A DNA stretch of 63,746 nt from Acetomicrobium thermoterrenum DSM 13490. GTDB lineage: Bacteria; Synergistota; Synergistia; Synergistales; Acetomicrobiaceae. The stretch is from the NCBI RefSeq assembly GCF_900107215.1, contig NZ_FNPD01000011.1, positions 1 through 63,746 on the forward strand, in the 5' to 3' direction. The position numbers were made by a program, and so were the translations under genes. Shown one piece after another: positions 51,571-60,779 of this stretch (position 1 is its first letter; the number at the start of each line of letters is the position of its first letter). The notes beneath the pieces were generated by a model. The model worked only from the letters and a program-made list of their open reading frames with translations. It did no database searches and was not told the DNA's origin.

Positions 51571-52727
51571 ACGACTATATGCCGTTACACATGAAATTTC
51601 TGCTAGACAACTCAAAGAGGAAGAACGAAGAAAGGAAGAGAACCTTTATAAAAGGCCTTCCCTCGGGGCAATTTTTGGACGATGACGTATATTTTTGCGA
51701 GAGCAAGCATGAAATGTTACCTTACAAAAACCGGGGCGAGTTGGAAAATCACTTACAAATCCTCTCCCATTGGGGAGCGAAGGAACCGTTGGTCTTTTTT
51801 GACCTGGAGACAACTGGGCTCTCCGGAGGGACTGGCACTTACGCTTTTTTGGCAGGAATAGGCATGCTCGATCAAGACCAATTTATCGTTCGTCAATTAT
51901 TCTTGTGCTCTCCAAGGGCCGAAGGAATCTGGCTCCAAAAGCTTATGGAAATAATTCCCTACAAACCTTCCTTCGTGACATATAACGGCAAAAATTTCGA
52001 TCTTCCCTTAATCAACACTCGCTTTATCCTATCAAGGATGGAACCGATTGAACCTACCGGACATTTAGACCTACTCCACCTCGCAAGAAGGCTTTGGAAA
52101 AAGCGGATAGGCTCGTGCACCCTATCCAATGTGGAAAAACAAATTCTTGGCATCGACAGAAAAACCGAGGATGTCCCGGGATTTCTCATACCTGAACTTT
52201 ACGCTCAATTTCTTAAAACGGGAGACGCTTCAGGATTAAGTGGCGTATTTTATCACAACAAGATGGATATTTTGTCGCTTTACATGCTCTTCAGTAAAGT
52301 GGCATTGACCCTTTCCGGAAGGAGCACCGACCCACACGAAATCGATATGGCCGGAGATGCTTGGTATAACTACGATTTAAATAAGGCCAGCCACTTATGG
52401 GAAAAGGCTTCCTCGCTAACTCCACCGGCAAAAAACGCCATATGGAAGCTGGCAATTGAATACAAGAGGCAAGGAGATCATTGCGAAGCTTTGTCTCTCT
52501 TTAAAAAGTTATATGACATGGAATACAAAAGGATCGACGTCGCCGTTGAAATATCCAAAATCTATGAACATCAACTCAAGAACGCAAAAGAAGCCCTACT
52601 TTGGGCCGAAAAAGCTATGGATAATTTTCTTAGGTATAGACCTTTCTTATCTTCGATAAGAAAGGAAAAAATGGCCGAATTAACTAAACGAATAGATCGG
52701 TTAAGAAATAAAATCCGCCTACGTTGA
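51567..52727 (+). CDS. mrfB: Exonuclease MrfB (YprB), DEDD nuclease with TPR-like tail
   Basis: 386 residues from ATG 51567, overlapping the mrfA stop by 4 bp. RNase H-like DEDD exonuclease residues: VFFDLETTGLSGGTGTYAFLAG (first Asp/Glu), TYNGKNFDLPLINTRF, GHLDLLHLARRLW, and HNKMDILSLYMLF (last Asp). The C-terminal 100 residues are helical TPR-like repeats (KNAIWKLAIEYKRQGDHCEAL). The pair is conserved as yprA-yprB in Bacillus. Confidence 0.85.
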   Translation: MNDYMPLHMKFLLDNSKRKNEERKRTFIKGLPSGQFLDDDVYFCESKHEMLPYKNRGELENHLQILSHWGAKEPLVFFDLETTGLSGGTGTYAFLAGIGMLDQDQFIVRQLFLCSPRAEGIWLQKLMEIIPYKPSFVTYNGKNFDLPLINTRFILSRMEPIEPTGHLDLLHLARRLWKKRIGSCTLSNVEKQILGIDRKTEDVPGFLIPELYAQFLKTGDASGLSGVFYHNKMDILSLYMLFSKVALTLSGRSTDPHEIDMAGDAWYNYDLNKASHLWEKASSLTPPAKNAIWKLAIEYKRQGDHCEALSLFKKLYDMEYKRIDVAVEISKIYEHQLKNAKEALLWAEKAMDNFLRYRPFLSSIRKEKMAELTKRIDRLRNKIRLR

Positions 52728-52741
52728 TATAAAACACTATA

Positions 52742-52802
52742 ATTACATACTTAAAGCCATTAAAACCTTTGATAAAGGCTTTAATGGCTTTAAGTATGTA
52801 AT
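52742..52802. terminator. Long perfect inverted repeat between mrfB and the symporter gene
   Basis: A 23-bp perfect stem (ATTACATACTTAAAGCCATT and three more bases, with its complement at 52780-52802), plus an inner CCTTT/AAAGG mini-stem in the 15-base loop. It separates two convergent genes. Neither side has a good T-tract, so it may be a bidirectional terminator or a transcript-stabilising hairpin. Confidence 0.6.
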
Positions 52803-52840
52803 TACTATATTAAATTAAACTTTCTTACTTTTTACCCACC

Positions 52841-54217
52841 CTATTTATTCGTAAGCAGGGAAACAACTACAAAAACCACAAGGGAAATTAAAGCAGCGAA
52901 TATCTCCACAGGGGCTCCAAACAGCGAAACTCCGCCAACTATTCCCCATAAAGCAACGATCGAGCCTACGACCAAAGAAGCTAAGGCTCCTGCTTTAGTG
53001 GCGCCCTTCCATAAAAATCCTCCGATGACGGGGACAAATACACCTGCAGTGTACATAGTGTAGGAATAAATCAGGGCATCTATGATACCGGGTACCATCA
53101 ATGCAATTACCAAGGCTAATATACCAATGACAAAAGTAGAAATTCTTGAAATCTTAAGCAATTCTTTTTCTTGATCTGTTTCGCTAGCATGAAATATTTC
53201 AATCCAGAAGTCCTTTACAATATGAGATGTGGCAGCTGATAACAATGAATCTGCCGTCGACATAATGGCAGCCAACAGCGCAGCAAGGATCACTCCGCCG
53301 AGCAATGGTCCCATCATGTTCTTTAATATCCAGGGTACGGCCATCGACGGATCTTCCAGATCTGCCAAAGCATTGGCACCCATGCCCATAATGGCAGGGA
53401 AAAAGCTGACTATTACCAAAACAATGCCGCCTACCAGGGCAGCTCCTTTAGCTGTTGTCCCATTTTTAGCAGAAAAAAGCCTTTGGTAAAAGTCTTGACC
53501 TATAAGAGTGTACATCACTGTAGGGACGAGCAACCACATGATACTTGCGGTTCCCATTCCCCATATGCTCAAATATTCCGGCCCCACGGCTTTCGCTTGA
53601 AGAAGCGATTCCAGACCTCCAAAACCTCCAGTATGTCCCAAAACTACAAATGCTGCAACTATAACTCCGATAGCTCCAAGAAGCATCTGTATTAAATCGG
53701 TTAAAGTTACAGCCCACATCCCCCCCGCAGTGGTGTACATGATGAAGACAAGGGTCGCCAGAATTGCTCCGGTATTTCCGGTTATTCCCAAAATACCCAA
53801 AGCTCCTCTGGCCGAAAGCACCTGTGCTGCCAAAATTCCTATTAAAGCAACTATAGAAAGCAATGAACCGAGAGCCCTAATAGTCTTGCCACCATAGCGC
53901 TTCTCCAGGTAATCCGGGACGGTATAAAAGGCCAGATCGCGAAATTTTCTCGCCGTAACCAAACCCAATAAAATTAATCCAATGCCGCAGGAAACACCAT
54001 ACCACGCTCCGGACAGCCCATACCTGAAACCATACTCTCCGCCACCCATGACTGCACCGCCCCCAAAATGCGTTGCAGCAAGAGTAGCGGCACAAAGGAC
54101 AATTCCGAGCCTTCTGCCCGCAAGCAAAAAGTCAGTCATCCCCTTGACATAAACCTTGCCAACCCACCAACCTATTAAAAGAAGCACAGCCATATAAAAT
54201 ATAACTATGTATAACAC
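52841..54217 (-). CDS. Sodium:solute symporter (SSS family)
   Basis: 458 residues with about 13 hydrophobic segments. SSS-family pattern: DFLLAGRRLGIVLCAATLAATHFGGGAVMGGGEYGFRYGLSG near the N-terminus, YTTAGGMWAVTLTDLIQM in helix 6, and AAIMSTADSLLSAATSHIVKDF around helix 9. It imports a small organic solute with Na+. It starts 4 bp after the LarA-family gene, so a hydroxy-acid substrate is plausible. Confidence 0.87.
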   Translation of the reverse strand: MLYIVIFYMAVLLLIGWWVGKVYVKGMTDFLLAGRRLGIVLCAATLAATHFGGGAVMGGGEYGFRYGLSGAWYGVSCGIGLILLGLVTARKFRDLAFYTVPDYLEKRYGGKTIRALGSLLSIVALIGILAAQVLSARGALGILGITGNTGAILATLVFIMYTTAGGMWAVTLTDLIQMLLGAIGVIVAAFVVLGHTGGFGGLESLLQAKAVGPEYLSIWGMGTASIMWLLVPTVMYTLIGQDFYQRLFSAKNGTTAKGAALVGGIVLVIVSFFPAIMGMGANALADLEDPSMAVPWILKNMMGPLLGGVILAALLAAIMSTADSLLSAATSHIVKDFWIEIFHASETDQEKELLKISRISTFVIGILALVIALMVPGIIDALIYSYTMYTAGVFVPVIGGFLWKGATKAGALASLVVGSIVALWGIVGGVSLFGAPVEIFAALISLVVFVVVSLLTNK

Positions 54218-54221
54218 CGCT

Positions 54222-55487
54222 TCACACCTCCCTCTTAACTTTCTCTACGTGAACAGCATTCCCGGTAGGTATGTACAAAGCCCTTCCGGCAAAAGCCTCG
54301 CCCAAAACGTAATTTGCTGCCTCTTCTATATTGTCTGTTATAAGTCCCGGAAAGGCAACGTTCTTGTTTTTTGTGACTAAGGCACACCGTCGCCCCTGAA
54401 GCTCGTGAACCGTTTTAGTAGCTATATAAGCAGGAATTGTAAAATCCTTCTTCAGTTCCTCTATCGCTACAACTAAGTCACCCATTGCAATCCTCATAAA
54501 TCTGTCGAAAATGGGAGTACCCATGCCTTCCCTGAGCTCCGCAACCAAAATTATGCCTCCCCTATCTTTGATGCCATGATATACGGCCGTCAGCGCTTTT
54601 GTCGCCTGGTAAAGCTCTAAATCATAGGGATAACCGCCACATGAGACAAAGGCAACATCTGCAAGCTCATCCACCCATATGGTCTGTAAAGCCTGAGCTT
54701 CTCTTACTCCTTTTCTCCAGGCCTCCAAGAAATTCCCTGCTACATACGAATGTGGTTTTCCTCTCTCGTCAGTTATTACGTTTAAAAGAAATGATTTTTT
54801 GTTGTTCAAAACAACCTTTGTATATTCTTCCATATCTAGAGCTACAGGGTTTTTATCGAGCTCGCCACAGGTAACTTTTTCATTAAATTCATTTCCGATC
54901 AATCCGTTACGGTGGTTTGCCTGGATCGATTCTCTTGAACTTATGCCCGGAATTATGATTTTTCTTCCCCCTGCAAAGCCGGCCAAATCGTGATAGCAAA
55001 TGCCTCCCAAGAGGATCAAAAGATCTGCCTCATAGGCATCTTTTTGTATCACTATAGGTGTGCCGCGGCTGGTTACCTTACCGGTATCCGTTAAATTTTC
55101 GGTGGATTGATGACACAGGACATGGTCTTGAGGTTTTCTCGCTTCGCCTAAAACTGCCCTTTCTTCATCACCCGACATCCTGCGATGTTGACCTGTAGCT
55201 ATAAGCCAAGTTACCTCACCTACGCCTGCTGTGCTCAACCTTTTTCTGACGGCTACGCACATCCTGTCTATTCCCTGCCAGGCTCGTGTGATATCGGGCA
55301 CTAAAACGACAACCTTGCGGCAACCGGCAGCAAGTTCTTCCAAACGAGGCGATTCTATTGGGGAATTCAAAGCTTGCTCTACGTCGAAGGGTCTTACTGA
55401 TCCCGCTCGAGTTGTCGTATTTATTATGTCATACTGGCACTCCCAAAGAAGGGTATCGTCGCCCATTTTAAAAGCCAATGATTTCAT
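54222..55487 (-). CDS. LarA-family (nickel-pincer) racemase homologue
   Basis: 421 residues. LarA/DUF2088 features: VVVLVPDITRAW (the D-x-TR motif), WLIATGQHRRMSGDEE (GxHR), HQSTENLTDTGKVTSRGTPI, and AGFAGGRKIIIPGISSRESIQANH with a Lys at the cofactor-attachment region. LarA racemises lactate with a nickel-pincer nucleotide; homologues act on other hydroxy acids. The cofactor genes larB, larC and larE are not in the window. It is cotranscribed with the symporter. Confidence 0.83.
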   Translation of the reverse strand: MKSLAFKMGDDTLLWECQYDIINTTTRAGSVRPFDVEQALNSPIESPRLEELAAGCRKVVVLVPDITRAWQGIDRMCVAVRKRLSTAGVGEVTWLIATGQHRRMSGDEERAVLGEARKPQDHVLCHQSTENLTDTGKVTSRGTPIVIQKDAYEADLLILLGGICYHDLAGFAGGRKIIIPGISSRESIQANHRNGLIGNEFNEKVTCGELDKNPVALDMEEYTKVVLNNKKSFLLNVITDERGKPHSYVAGNFLEAWRKGVREAQALQTIWVDELADVAFVSCGGYPYDLELYQATKALTAVYHGIKDRGGIILVAELREGMGTPIFDRFMRIAMGDLVVAIEELKKDFTIPAYIATKTVHELQGRRCALVTKNKNVAFPGLITDNIEEAANYVLGEAFAGRALYIPTGNAVHVEKVKREV

Positions 55488-55634
55488 AAAAGTCCACCTC
55501 CCACTGTCAATAGATTAACATAAAAAACGATCATTTGAAGCATAAAGTGTAGCGAATCCGTAAGACTGATGCAATATAATGTGATCTAAAATATAATAGA
55601 ATTTAACCCTTGACGAAGAAGGAGATGATCTTTT

Positions 55635-56117
55635 GTGTTCGTTAGCCCTACTTACGGTCCTCTCGAACTCGACCAAGTGATCAAACGAATGTGCAACTTT
55701 ATGGCTCAAGAGGGAAATTATCGGATAATAGTTGGAACCGATTCACAACTTCTAATCAACAGTACGCTTTTCGTTTCCGCAATAGTGGTCCACAGAATTG
55801 GACGGGGTGGGATTTATTTTTACAAAAAAACCTACGATTCAAAACCCTACTCCATCAAGGAGCGCATCTTAACGGAAACATCGATGAGCCTTACGCTTGC
55901 AAGCGAAATACTCCAACTTCTCGCTCAAGACATCATCCTCTGCGAACAATATAGACAATTACTTGAGATACACCTCGACGTCGGAGAAAAGGGTCTTACG
56001 AGGGAGATATTAAATATGGTCGTCGGCATGGTAAAAGGAAGCGGCTACGTGGCCCATATAAAACCGGATGCCTTCGCCGCTTCCTGCGTAGCCGACAAAT
56101 ACACAAAGAGCGCTTAG
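55635..56117 (+). CDS. YkuK-like RNase H-fold protein (DUF458)
   Basis: 160 residues from GTG 55635 with AGGAG ten bases upstream. The N-terminal pattern YRIIVGTDSQL contains an RNase H-like first-strand Asp, followed by FVSAIVVHRIGRGGIYFYKKT and LEIHLDVGEKGLTREILNMVVGMVKGSGY. It matches the ribonuclease-H-like YkuK family, of unknown function. Its stop overlaps the convergent copZ stop by 4 bp. Confidence 0.78.
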   Translation: MFVSPTYGPLELDQVIKRMCNFMAQEGNYRIIVGTDSQLLINSTLFVSAIVVHRIGRGGIYFYKKTYDSKPYSIKERILTETSMSLTLASEILQLLAQDIILCEQYRQLLEIHLDVGEKGLTREILNMVVGMVKGSGYVAHIKPDAFAASCVADKYTKSA

Positions 56118-56314
56118 TTTTTTAACGTGGCTTTGTATCCGATTTCGTCCAGAGTTTCTATGACGCTTTCAATGTCATCGGTATCTGCTTCGACCGTCTT
56201 GTTTTCCAGGTTCACTTTAAATTCCGTTAAACCCAGCTCTTCTAAAGTCTTGGAAATTCTTTTAACGCAATGTTGACACGACATATCCGGAACGTCCAGT
56301 ATGAAATGCGCCAT
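56114..56314 (-). CDS. copZ: CopZ-like heavy-metal-associated domain protein
   Basis: 66 residues forming one HMA domain: FILDVPDMSCQHCVKRISKTLEELG, with MSCQHC as the Cu(I)-binding motif, and VETLDEIGYKATL-like C-terminus. The AAGGAGG site is about ten bases upstream. It probably delivers copper to the CopA ATPase encoded two genes upstream on the same strand. Confidence 0.87.
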   Translation of the reverse strand: MAHFILDVPDMSCQHCVKRISKTLEELGLTEFKVNLENKTVEADTDDIESVIETLDEIGYKATLKN

Positions 56315-56341
56315 CCATAAATCTCCTCCTTACTTTACTTT

Positions 56342-58159
56342 TTACCCTTCTAGTATCAGTTCTTTTAACGTGTTCAAATCTTCCTCAAATTTTTTACAAG
56401 TCATTTCCAATGGTTGAGGTGAAGTCATATCCACTCCCGCTACCTTCAAGGCGTCAACGGGATCCATGGAATCGCCCAAGGAAAGAAACTTCAAATAGCG
56501 ATCCACCGCCTGCTTTCCGTCTTTCAATATGCTCGCAGCAATTGCAGTGGCAGCCGAATAGCCGGTGGCGTATTGGTAAACATAATAGGCATTATAAAAA
56601 TGCGGAATTCTGGCCCATTCCAAAGGCAATTCTTCATCTATAAATAAAGTATCGCCGTAATGCCTTTCATACAAATCTCTCCATATGGAGCTAAAGTCTT
56701 CATTCGTTAAGGGAACACCTTTCTCCAATCTTTCGTGCACTTGAAGCTCAAATTCCGCAAAGAGCAATTGCCTGTAGACCGTGGTGCGCACCTGTTCCAA
56801 TCCATAGTTGATCAAATAGACCTTTTCGGCTTTATTGTTAGCTCTTTTAATCATGTGTTCAAGCAATAATATTTCGTTAGTCGTTGAAGCGACCTCGGCC
56901 GTAAAAATGCTGACACCGGAATATACGTAAGGTTGGTTTTTAAAAGTAAAATGGGAATGCATCGCATGTCCCATTTCGTGAGCCAAGGTGAAGACGTCCC
57001 TGAAGGTCCCGTTGAAATTTAAAAGCACGTAGGGATGTACTCCGTAAACGCCCCAAGAGTAGGCCCCATTCCTCTTGCCCCTGTTTTCGTACACATCCAA
57101 CCACCTGTTTTCGAAGGCTCCCAGAAGAGCTTTCCGATACTCCTCGCCCAGAGGAGACAGGCCCTCTATGACGATATTTTTTGCTTCATCAAAGCTGTAT
57201 CTCGTCTTGGGTTCCGGAAAAAGAGGAACATAAAGGTCATAAAAATGCATCTCATTCAGGTTTAAAATTTCTTTTTTAAACAATACATATTGCCGAAGGG
57301 GAAACAGCCATTGGTTTATCGTTTCTAACGCTTTTTCATAAACGATTGTCGGGATGTTCTCGGGATGAAGCGAGGCCTCCAGTGTTCTGTCGTAATTCCT
57401 CGCTTTGGCATAAAACATGTCCTTTTTTAAGCTTCCCAAATAGGTGGCAGAAAGGGTATTTTTAACTTTTTTATAACTTGAGAAAAGACCTTTAAAAGCA
57501 TCGCGACGCAAACGCCTGTCTCTGCTGTGTAAAAAATATGAATACCTTTCCTCGGATAGTTCCACCTCCGTTCCTTCTTCGTCTTTGATCTTCGGGAACT
57601 CCATATCTGCATTTGTTAAGAAGGAAAATATATCTTCGGGAACTCTCGCCACATCTCCGGACATGGCAAGCAATTTTTCCCCCTCAACAGAAAGAATATG
57701 ACCCTTAAGGCGCATTATCCTGGCAAGTTCAACCCTGTATAAATCAAGGCTAGGGTCCTCGGTTAAATACCTTTCGACTCCCTCCGGACCCAACGATATT
57801 ATGTTGGGTACAAAAGAGGATACTGCCTCGGAAAAGCGCAGATACATCAAAGAAGCGCGTTGCACCATGGATTGAGCCTTTGTATCACGGGCATCTTCGT
57901 GACATTTAAAAGAAGCATAGGCATAAAGTTTTCCCAACTCCTCCGCAACTTCGTCCCTGAGCTTAAGAGCATTCAAAAGCGATCTGGCCGAAGATACAAT
58001 GTCCTTGCCGGCTCTTTGCAATTCCTCCACTTTAACTTCCAGATTACGTAACCTTTCGTCCCAGGCCTCTACATTCGGATAGAGATCTTCCAGTCGCCAC
58101 TTATATTCCTCCGGTATTTCATCCCTCTCGGGAATGTCTGAAATCCTTTCTTCGGACAT
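56342..58159 (-). CDS. pepF: Oligoendopeptidase F (M3B metallopeptidase)
   Basis: 605 residues from ATG 58159, six bases after AAAGGAG; an ATG at 58180 overlaps the copA stop. M3 features: TLAHEMGHAMHSHFTF with the HExxH zinc motif, the second Glu region FTAEVASTTNEILLLEHM, and RIPHFYNAYYVYQYATGYSAA near the C-terminus. It cleaves peptides of roughly 6-20 residues in the cytoplasm. It lies inside a copper-handling group without an obvious reason. Confidence 0.93.
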   Translation of the reverse strand: MSEERISDIPERDEIPEEYKWRLEDLYPNVEAWDERLRNLEVKVEELQRAGKDIVSSARSLLNALKLRDEVAEELGKLYAYASFKCHEDARDTKAQSMVQRASLMYLRFSEAVSSFVPNIISLGPEGVERYLTEDPSLDLYRVELARIMRLKGHILSVEGEKLLAMSGDVARVPEDIFSFLTNADMEFPKIKDEEGTEVELSEERYSYFLHSRDRRLRRDAFKGLFSSYKKVKNTLSATYLGSLKKDMFYAKARNYDRTLEASLHPENIPTIVYEKALETINQWLFPLRQYVLFKKEILNLNEMHFYDLYVPLFPEPKTRYSFDEAKNIVIEGLSPLGEEYRKALLGAFENRWLDVYENRGKRNGAYSWGVYGVHPYVLLNFNGTFRDVFTLAHEMGHAMHSHFTFKNQPYVYSGVSIFTAEVASTTNEILLLEHMIKRANNKAEKVYLINYGLEQVRTTVYRQLLFAEFELQVHERLEKGVPLTNEDFSSIWRDLYERHYGDTLFIDEELPLEWARIPHFYNAYYVYQYATGYSAATAIAASILKDGKQAVDRYLKFLSLGDSMDPVDALKVAGVDMTSPQPLEMTCKKFEEDLNTLKELILEG

Positions 58160-58176
58160 AAAGATACTCCTTTCAT

Positions 58177-60333
58177 TCAAACACTTTTTATCCTTAACGA
58201 ATTCAATATTACTGATATAGAACTCAAAGCCATAGCTCCTTCGGCAATAATTGGGTGCAGCAAGGCAGACATTGCCAAAGGAATCGCTATAACGTTATAT
58301 CCAAAAGCCCAGGCCAAATTTTGTCTAATTACACTAAAGGTTTCTTTCGAAATCTCGATGAGATCCACAACCTTTGAGGCTCCACCATTTAATATTACGA
58401 CGTCTGCACTGTCTATGGCCAGATCTGTGCCGCTCCCCATGGCCACACCTACATCGGCAGCTTTCAAAGCAGCAGCGTCATTCATGCCGTCTCCTGTCAT
58501 CATAACCTTTTTGCCCGCTCCTTGATAGTGTCTTACTATATTGACCTTATCATCCGGACGAACGCCCCAATAAAAGTCCTTTATACCCAATTCACTTGCG
58601 ACCACTTTAGCTGTTCCCTCGCCATCGCCTGTGGCTAACACGACATCTACACCCATGCTCTTAAGGCGACGCACAACCTCAAAGGAATCCTCCCTTATTG
58701 GGTCAAATACCCCAATGTAGCCCAATATAGAACCATCCCTCATTACTTCGACAACTGTGTAGCCCTTCTCAAGTAATTGACGATATCTTTGAGGATTTTC
58801 CGGTCTTCCGACCAAGTATGATTGACCCCTTGCCGTACCTCTGATGCCTTCGCCAACTATCTCTTCGAAATCATTTATCTCGACATCGCCTTTCTTTAAT
58901 TCAGCTATAGCTTTCCCTAAAGGGTGATTGGACAGGGACTCCAGGTTTCCAACGATATTTGCCACTTCTTCTGTAAGGTTGTGCTCTACAACCTTGGGTG
59001 ATCCCAAAGTAAGGGTACCAGTCTTATCGAAGATAACGACGCCTACATCTTTTGTAGTTTGTATGGCCTCTGCATTTCTTATTATGAGCCCCTGACGCAT
59101 AGCCTTGTTCGTTCCCGTTATTAAAGCCATTGGTATCGCTAAACCAAGCGCACAGGGGCAGGCGATCACTATGGTTGTAACAAAGGCAAAAACTCCTACC
59201 GACAGAGGATCTCTGGACTCGATAACCCAGGGCAAAATCTGTTTAGCATGGTTTAAAAAGCTTCCCCACTCTTCAACGTTAAAAGCCCATAGCACACCCG
59301 ATAGCAGAGCAAGAAAAGTCACTATTGGAACAAAAACATTTGTAATCCTATCCGCAAGAGCCTGAATGGGAATCTTTGAACCCTGAGCTTCCTGAATTAA
59401 TGATATCATCTGCGAAAGAAAGGTATCTTCACCGACTTGAGTAACGCGAACCTTGAGGAAACTCGATAGGTTAAGAGAGCCAGAAGTAACTTTATCGCCC
59501 GATTTTTTAAGAACGGGCATCGGTTCGCCCGTGATCATCGCTTCATCCACGGAAGAGACTCCTTCTGCAACTTCACCATCTGCGGGAATGCGCTCCCCCG
59601 GTTTAACTGCTATCAAAAATCCCTGCTTTACGGCTTCTATGGGCATTAAGATTTCCTTGCCATCTTCGGTGATAACTCTTGCTTCCTGGGCTTTCAGCTT
59701 CAGTAACGCCTTTACTTCTTTGGAGGCTTTGTCCCTCAGGCGTGATTCTATAAAACGTCCAGTCAGATGAATTGACATAATCATTGCCCCTATGCTTCCA
59801 AAAGACGTCTCAAATAAACCGACCGAGGCTAATAGGGCAGTTATCAATGAAGTGAGGGATCCTAAAAAAACGAGAACATCCATATTAGCATGAAAATGAG
59901 ATAAAGCGATCCATGCCCCCTTTATCGTCTGTTTTCCTGCTATAAATATGACCAATGCCGAGGCTATTGTTTCAGCGTAATAAAACCACGAAATATGATA
60001 TCCCGCCATATGCAAAAACATCAATAACATTAGAGGAACCGTTATAGACCATGCGAATATAACGTTTCGTTTAGATGCCCTGTAACGTCGGGCTTCAAAG
60101 TTTTCTTGAGATTCATAGGTTACACCGTAACCTACCCTTTCGACTGCCTCTTCCAAAACCCTCTGGGGAACATCTTTCTCTAAAAGAACAAACGCCGTTT
60201 CAGTCGCCAAATTTACAGCGGCAAACTTAACCCCCTCTACTTTTTTCAATGCCTTTTCGACAGTCATTGCGCATGTCGCACAAGTCATTCCCGTTATTCG
60301 AAAATTCCTTTTCTCCTCAGTAGTCATATTCAT
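58177..60333 (-). CDS. copA: Copper-transporting P1B-type ATPase
   Basis: 718 residues. One N-terminal HMA domain (ITGMTCATCAMTVEKAL, Cys18 and Cys21), the transmembrane metal motif ACPCALGLAIP, phosphorylation site FDKTGTLT, TGE in MITGEPMPV, and GDGMNDAAALKAADVG. The CPC motif and the C-terminal helices point to Cu(I) export. An AT-rich inverted repeat lies just upstream (60359-60396). copZ and pepF follow on the same strand. Confidence 0.94.
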   Translation of the reverse strand: MNMTTEEKRNFRITGMTCATCAMTVEKALKKVEGVKFAAVNLATETAFVLLEKDVPQRVLEEAVERVGYGVTYESQENFEARRYRASKRNVIFAWSITVPLMLLMFLHMAGYHISWFYYAETIASALVIFIAGKQTIKGAWIALSHFHANMDVLVFLGSLTSLITALLASVGLFETSFGSIGAMIMSIHLTGRFIESRLRDKASKEVKALLKLKAQEARVITEDGKEILMPIEAVKQGFLIAVKPGERIPADGEVAEGVSSVDEAMITGEPMPVLKKSGDKVTSGSLNLSSFLKVRVTQVGEDTFLSQMISLIQEAQGSKIPIQALADRITNVFVPIVTFLALLSGVLWAFNVEEWGSFLNHAKQILPWVIESRDPLSVGVFAFVTTIVIACPCALGLAIPMALITGTNKAMRQGLIIRNAEAIQTTKDVGVVIFDKTGTLTLGSPKVVEHNLTEEVANIVGNLESLSNHPLGKAIAELKKGDVEINDFEEIVGEGIRGTARGQSYLVGRPENPQRYRQLLEKGYTVVEVMRDGSILGYIGVFDPIREDSFEVVRRLKSMGVDVVLATGDGEGTAKVVASELGIKDFYWGVRPDDKVNIVRHYQGAGKKVMMTGDGMNDAAALKAADVGVAMGSGTDLAIDSADVVILNGGASKVVDLIEISKETFSVIRQNLAWAFGYNVIAIPLAMSALLHPIIAEGAMALSSISVILNSLRIKSV

Positions 60334-60358
60334 TCAGTCATCTCCACCGGCGATTTCT

Positions 60359-60396
60359 ATTTAGGTATATATTAACATTATTAGTAATACCTAAAT
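60359..60396. promoter_or_regulatory. Inverted repeat upstream of copA, candidate operator
   Basis: ATTTAGGTAT (60359-60368) and ATACCTAAAT (60387-60396) are perfect 10-bp arms separated by 18 AT-rich bases, 25 bp before the copA start. Location and symmetry suit binding by a dimeric metal-responsive repressor. No regulator gene adjoins it. Confidence 0.5.
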
Positions 60397-60411
60397 TCTA
60401 TTAACCATTTT

Positions 60412-60444
60412 AGGGCAAGCTCTTTTATAATTCAAGCTTGCCCT
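60412..60444. terminator. Hairpin after the OB-fold-like gene
   Basis: AGGGCAAGCT pairs with AGCTTGCCCT over a 13-base loop, 14 bases after the stop of the minus-strand OB-fold-like gene. The T-tracts on both sides are short (TTTT, TAAAA), so efficiency is uncertain. Confidence 0.55.
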
Positions 60445-60457
60445 TTTAAGGCACCGT

Positions 60458-60778
60458 TCAAGAAAGAGGCGTCACGCTTTTTATCAATATATACATCTTT
60501 CCGCTGCCGAGAGAGGAGCGGGCCTCTCCCTCGATGTAAATGGGAGCGCCATCTTCGAGAGAGCATAAAGTTTCTTCGATTTGAGGATCATAAGTTCTCA
60601 TAAGCAAATAGTCATGCCTGGGTTCCCCGTTTATATCGATGAAATCCCTTCGCAGAGAACACTGAAAGTACCTTCCACATCTGTTTTCCTTTATCGATTC
60701 GCCGCTAAGAAAATGCAAATAGCCAGACACCCTAACCTCGTTTACCCCCAATTTTTCCTTGAGCGTCAAATCCTCCAC
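60458..60778 (-). CDS. Small OB-fold-like protein, unknown
   Basis: 106 residues from GTG 60778, eight bases after AAGGAGG; the frame continues upstream but without another ribosome site. VNEVRVSGYLHFLSG, CGRYFQCSLRRDFIDING, and APIYIEGEARSSLGSGKMYILIKSVTPLS suggest a five-stranded OB fold like that of single-strand DNA-binding or related proteins. I recognise no named family. It starts one base after the stop of a small upstream reading frame. Confidence 0.5.
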   Translation of the reverse strand: MEDLTLKEKLGVNEVRVSGYLHFLSGESIKENRCGRYFQCSLRRDFIDINGEPRHDYLLMRTYDPQIEETLCSLEDGAPIYIEGEARSSLGSGKMYILIKSVTPLS

Positions 60779-60779
60779 T

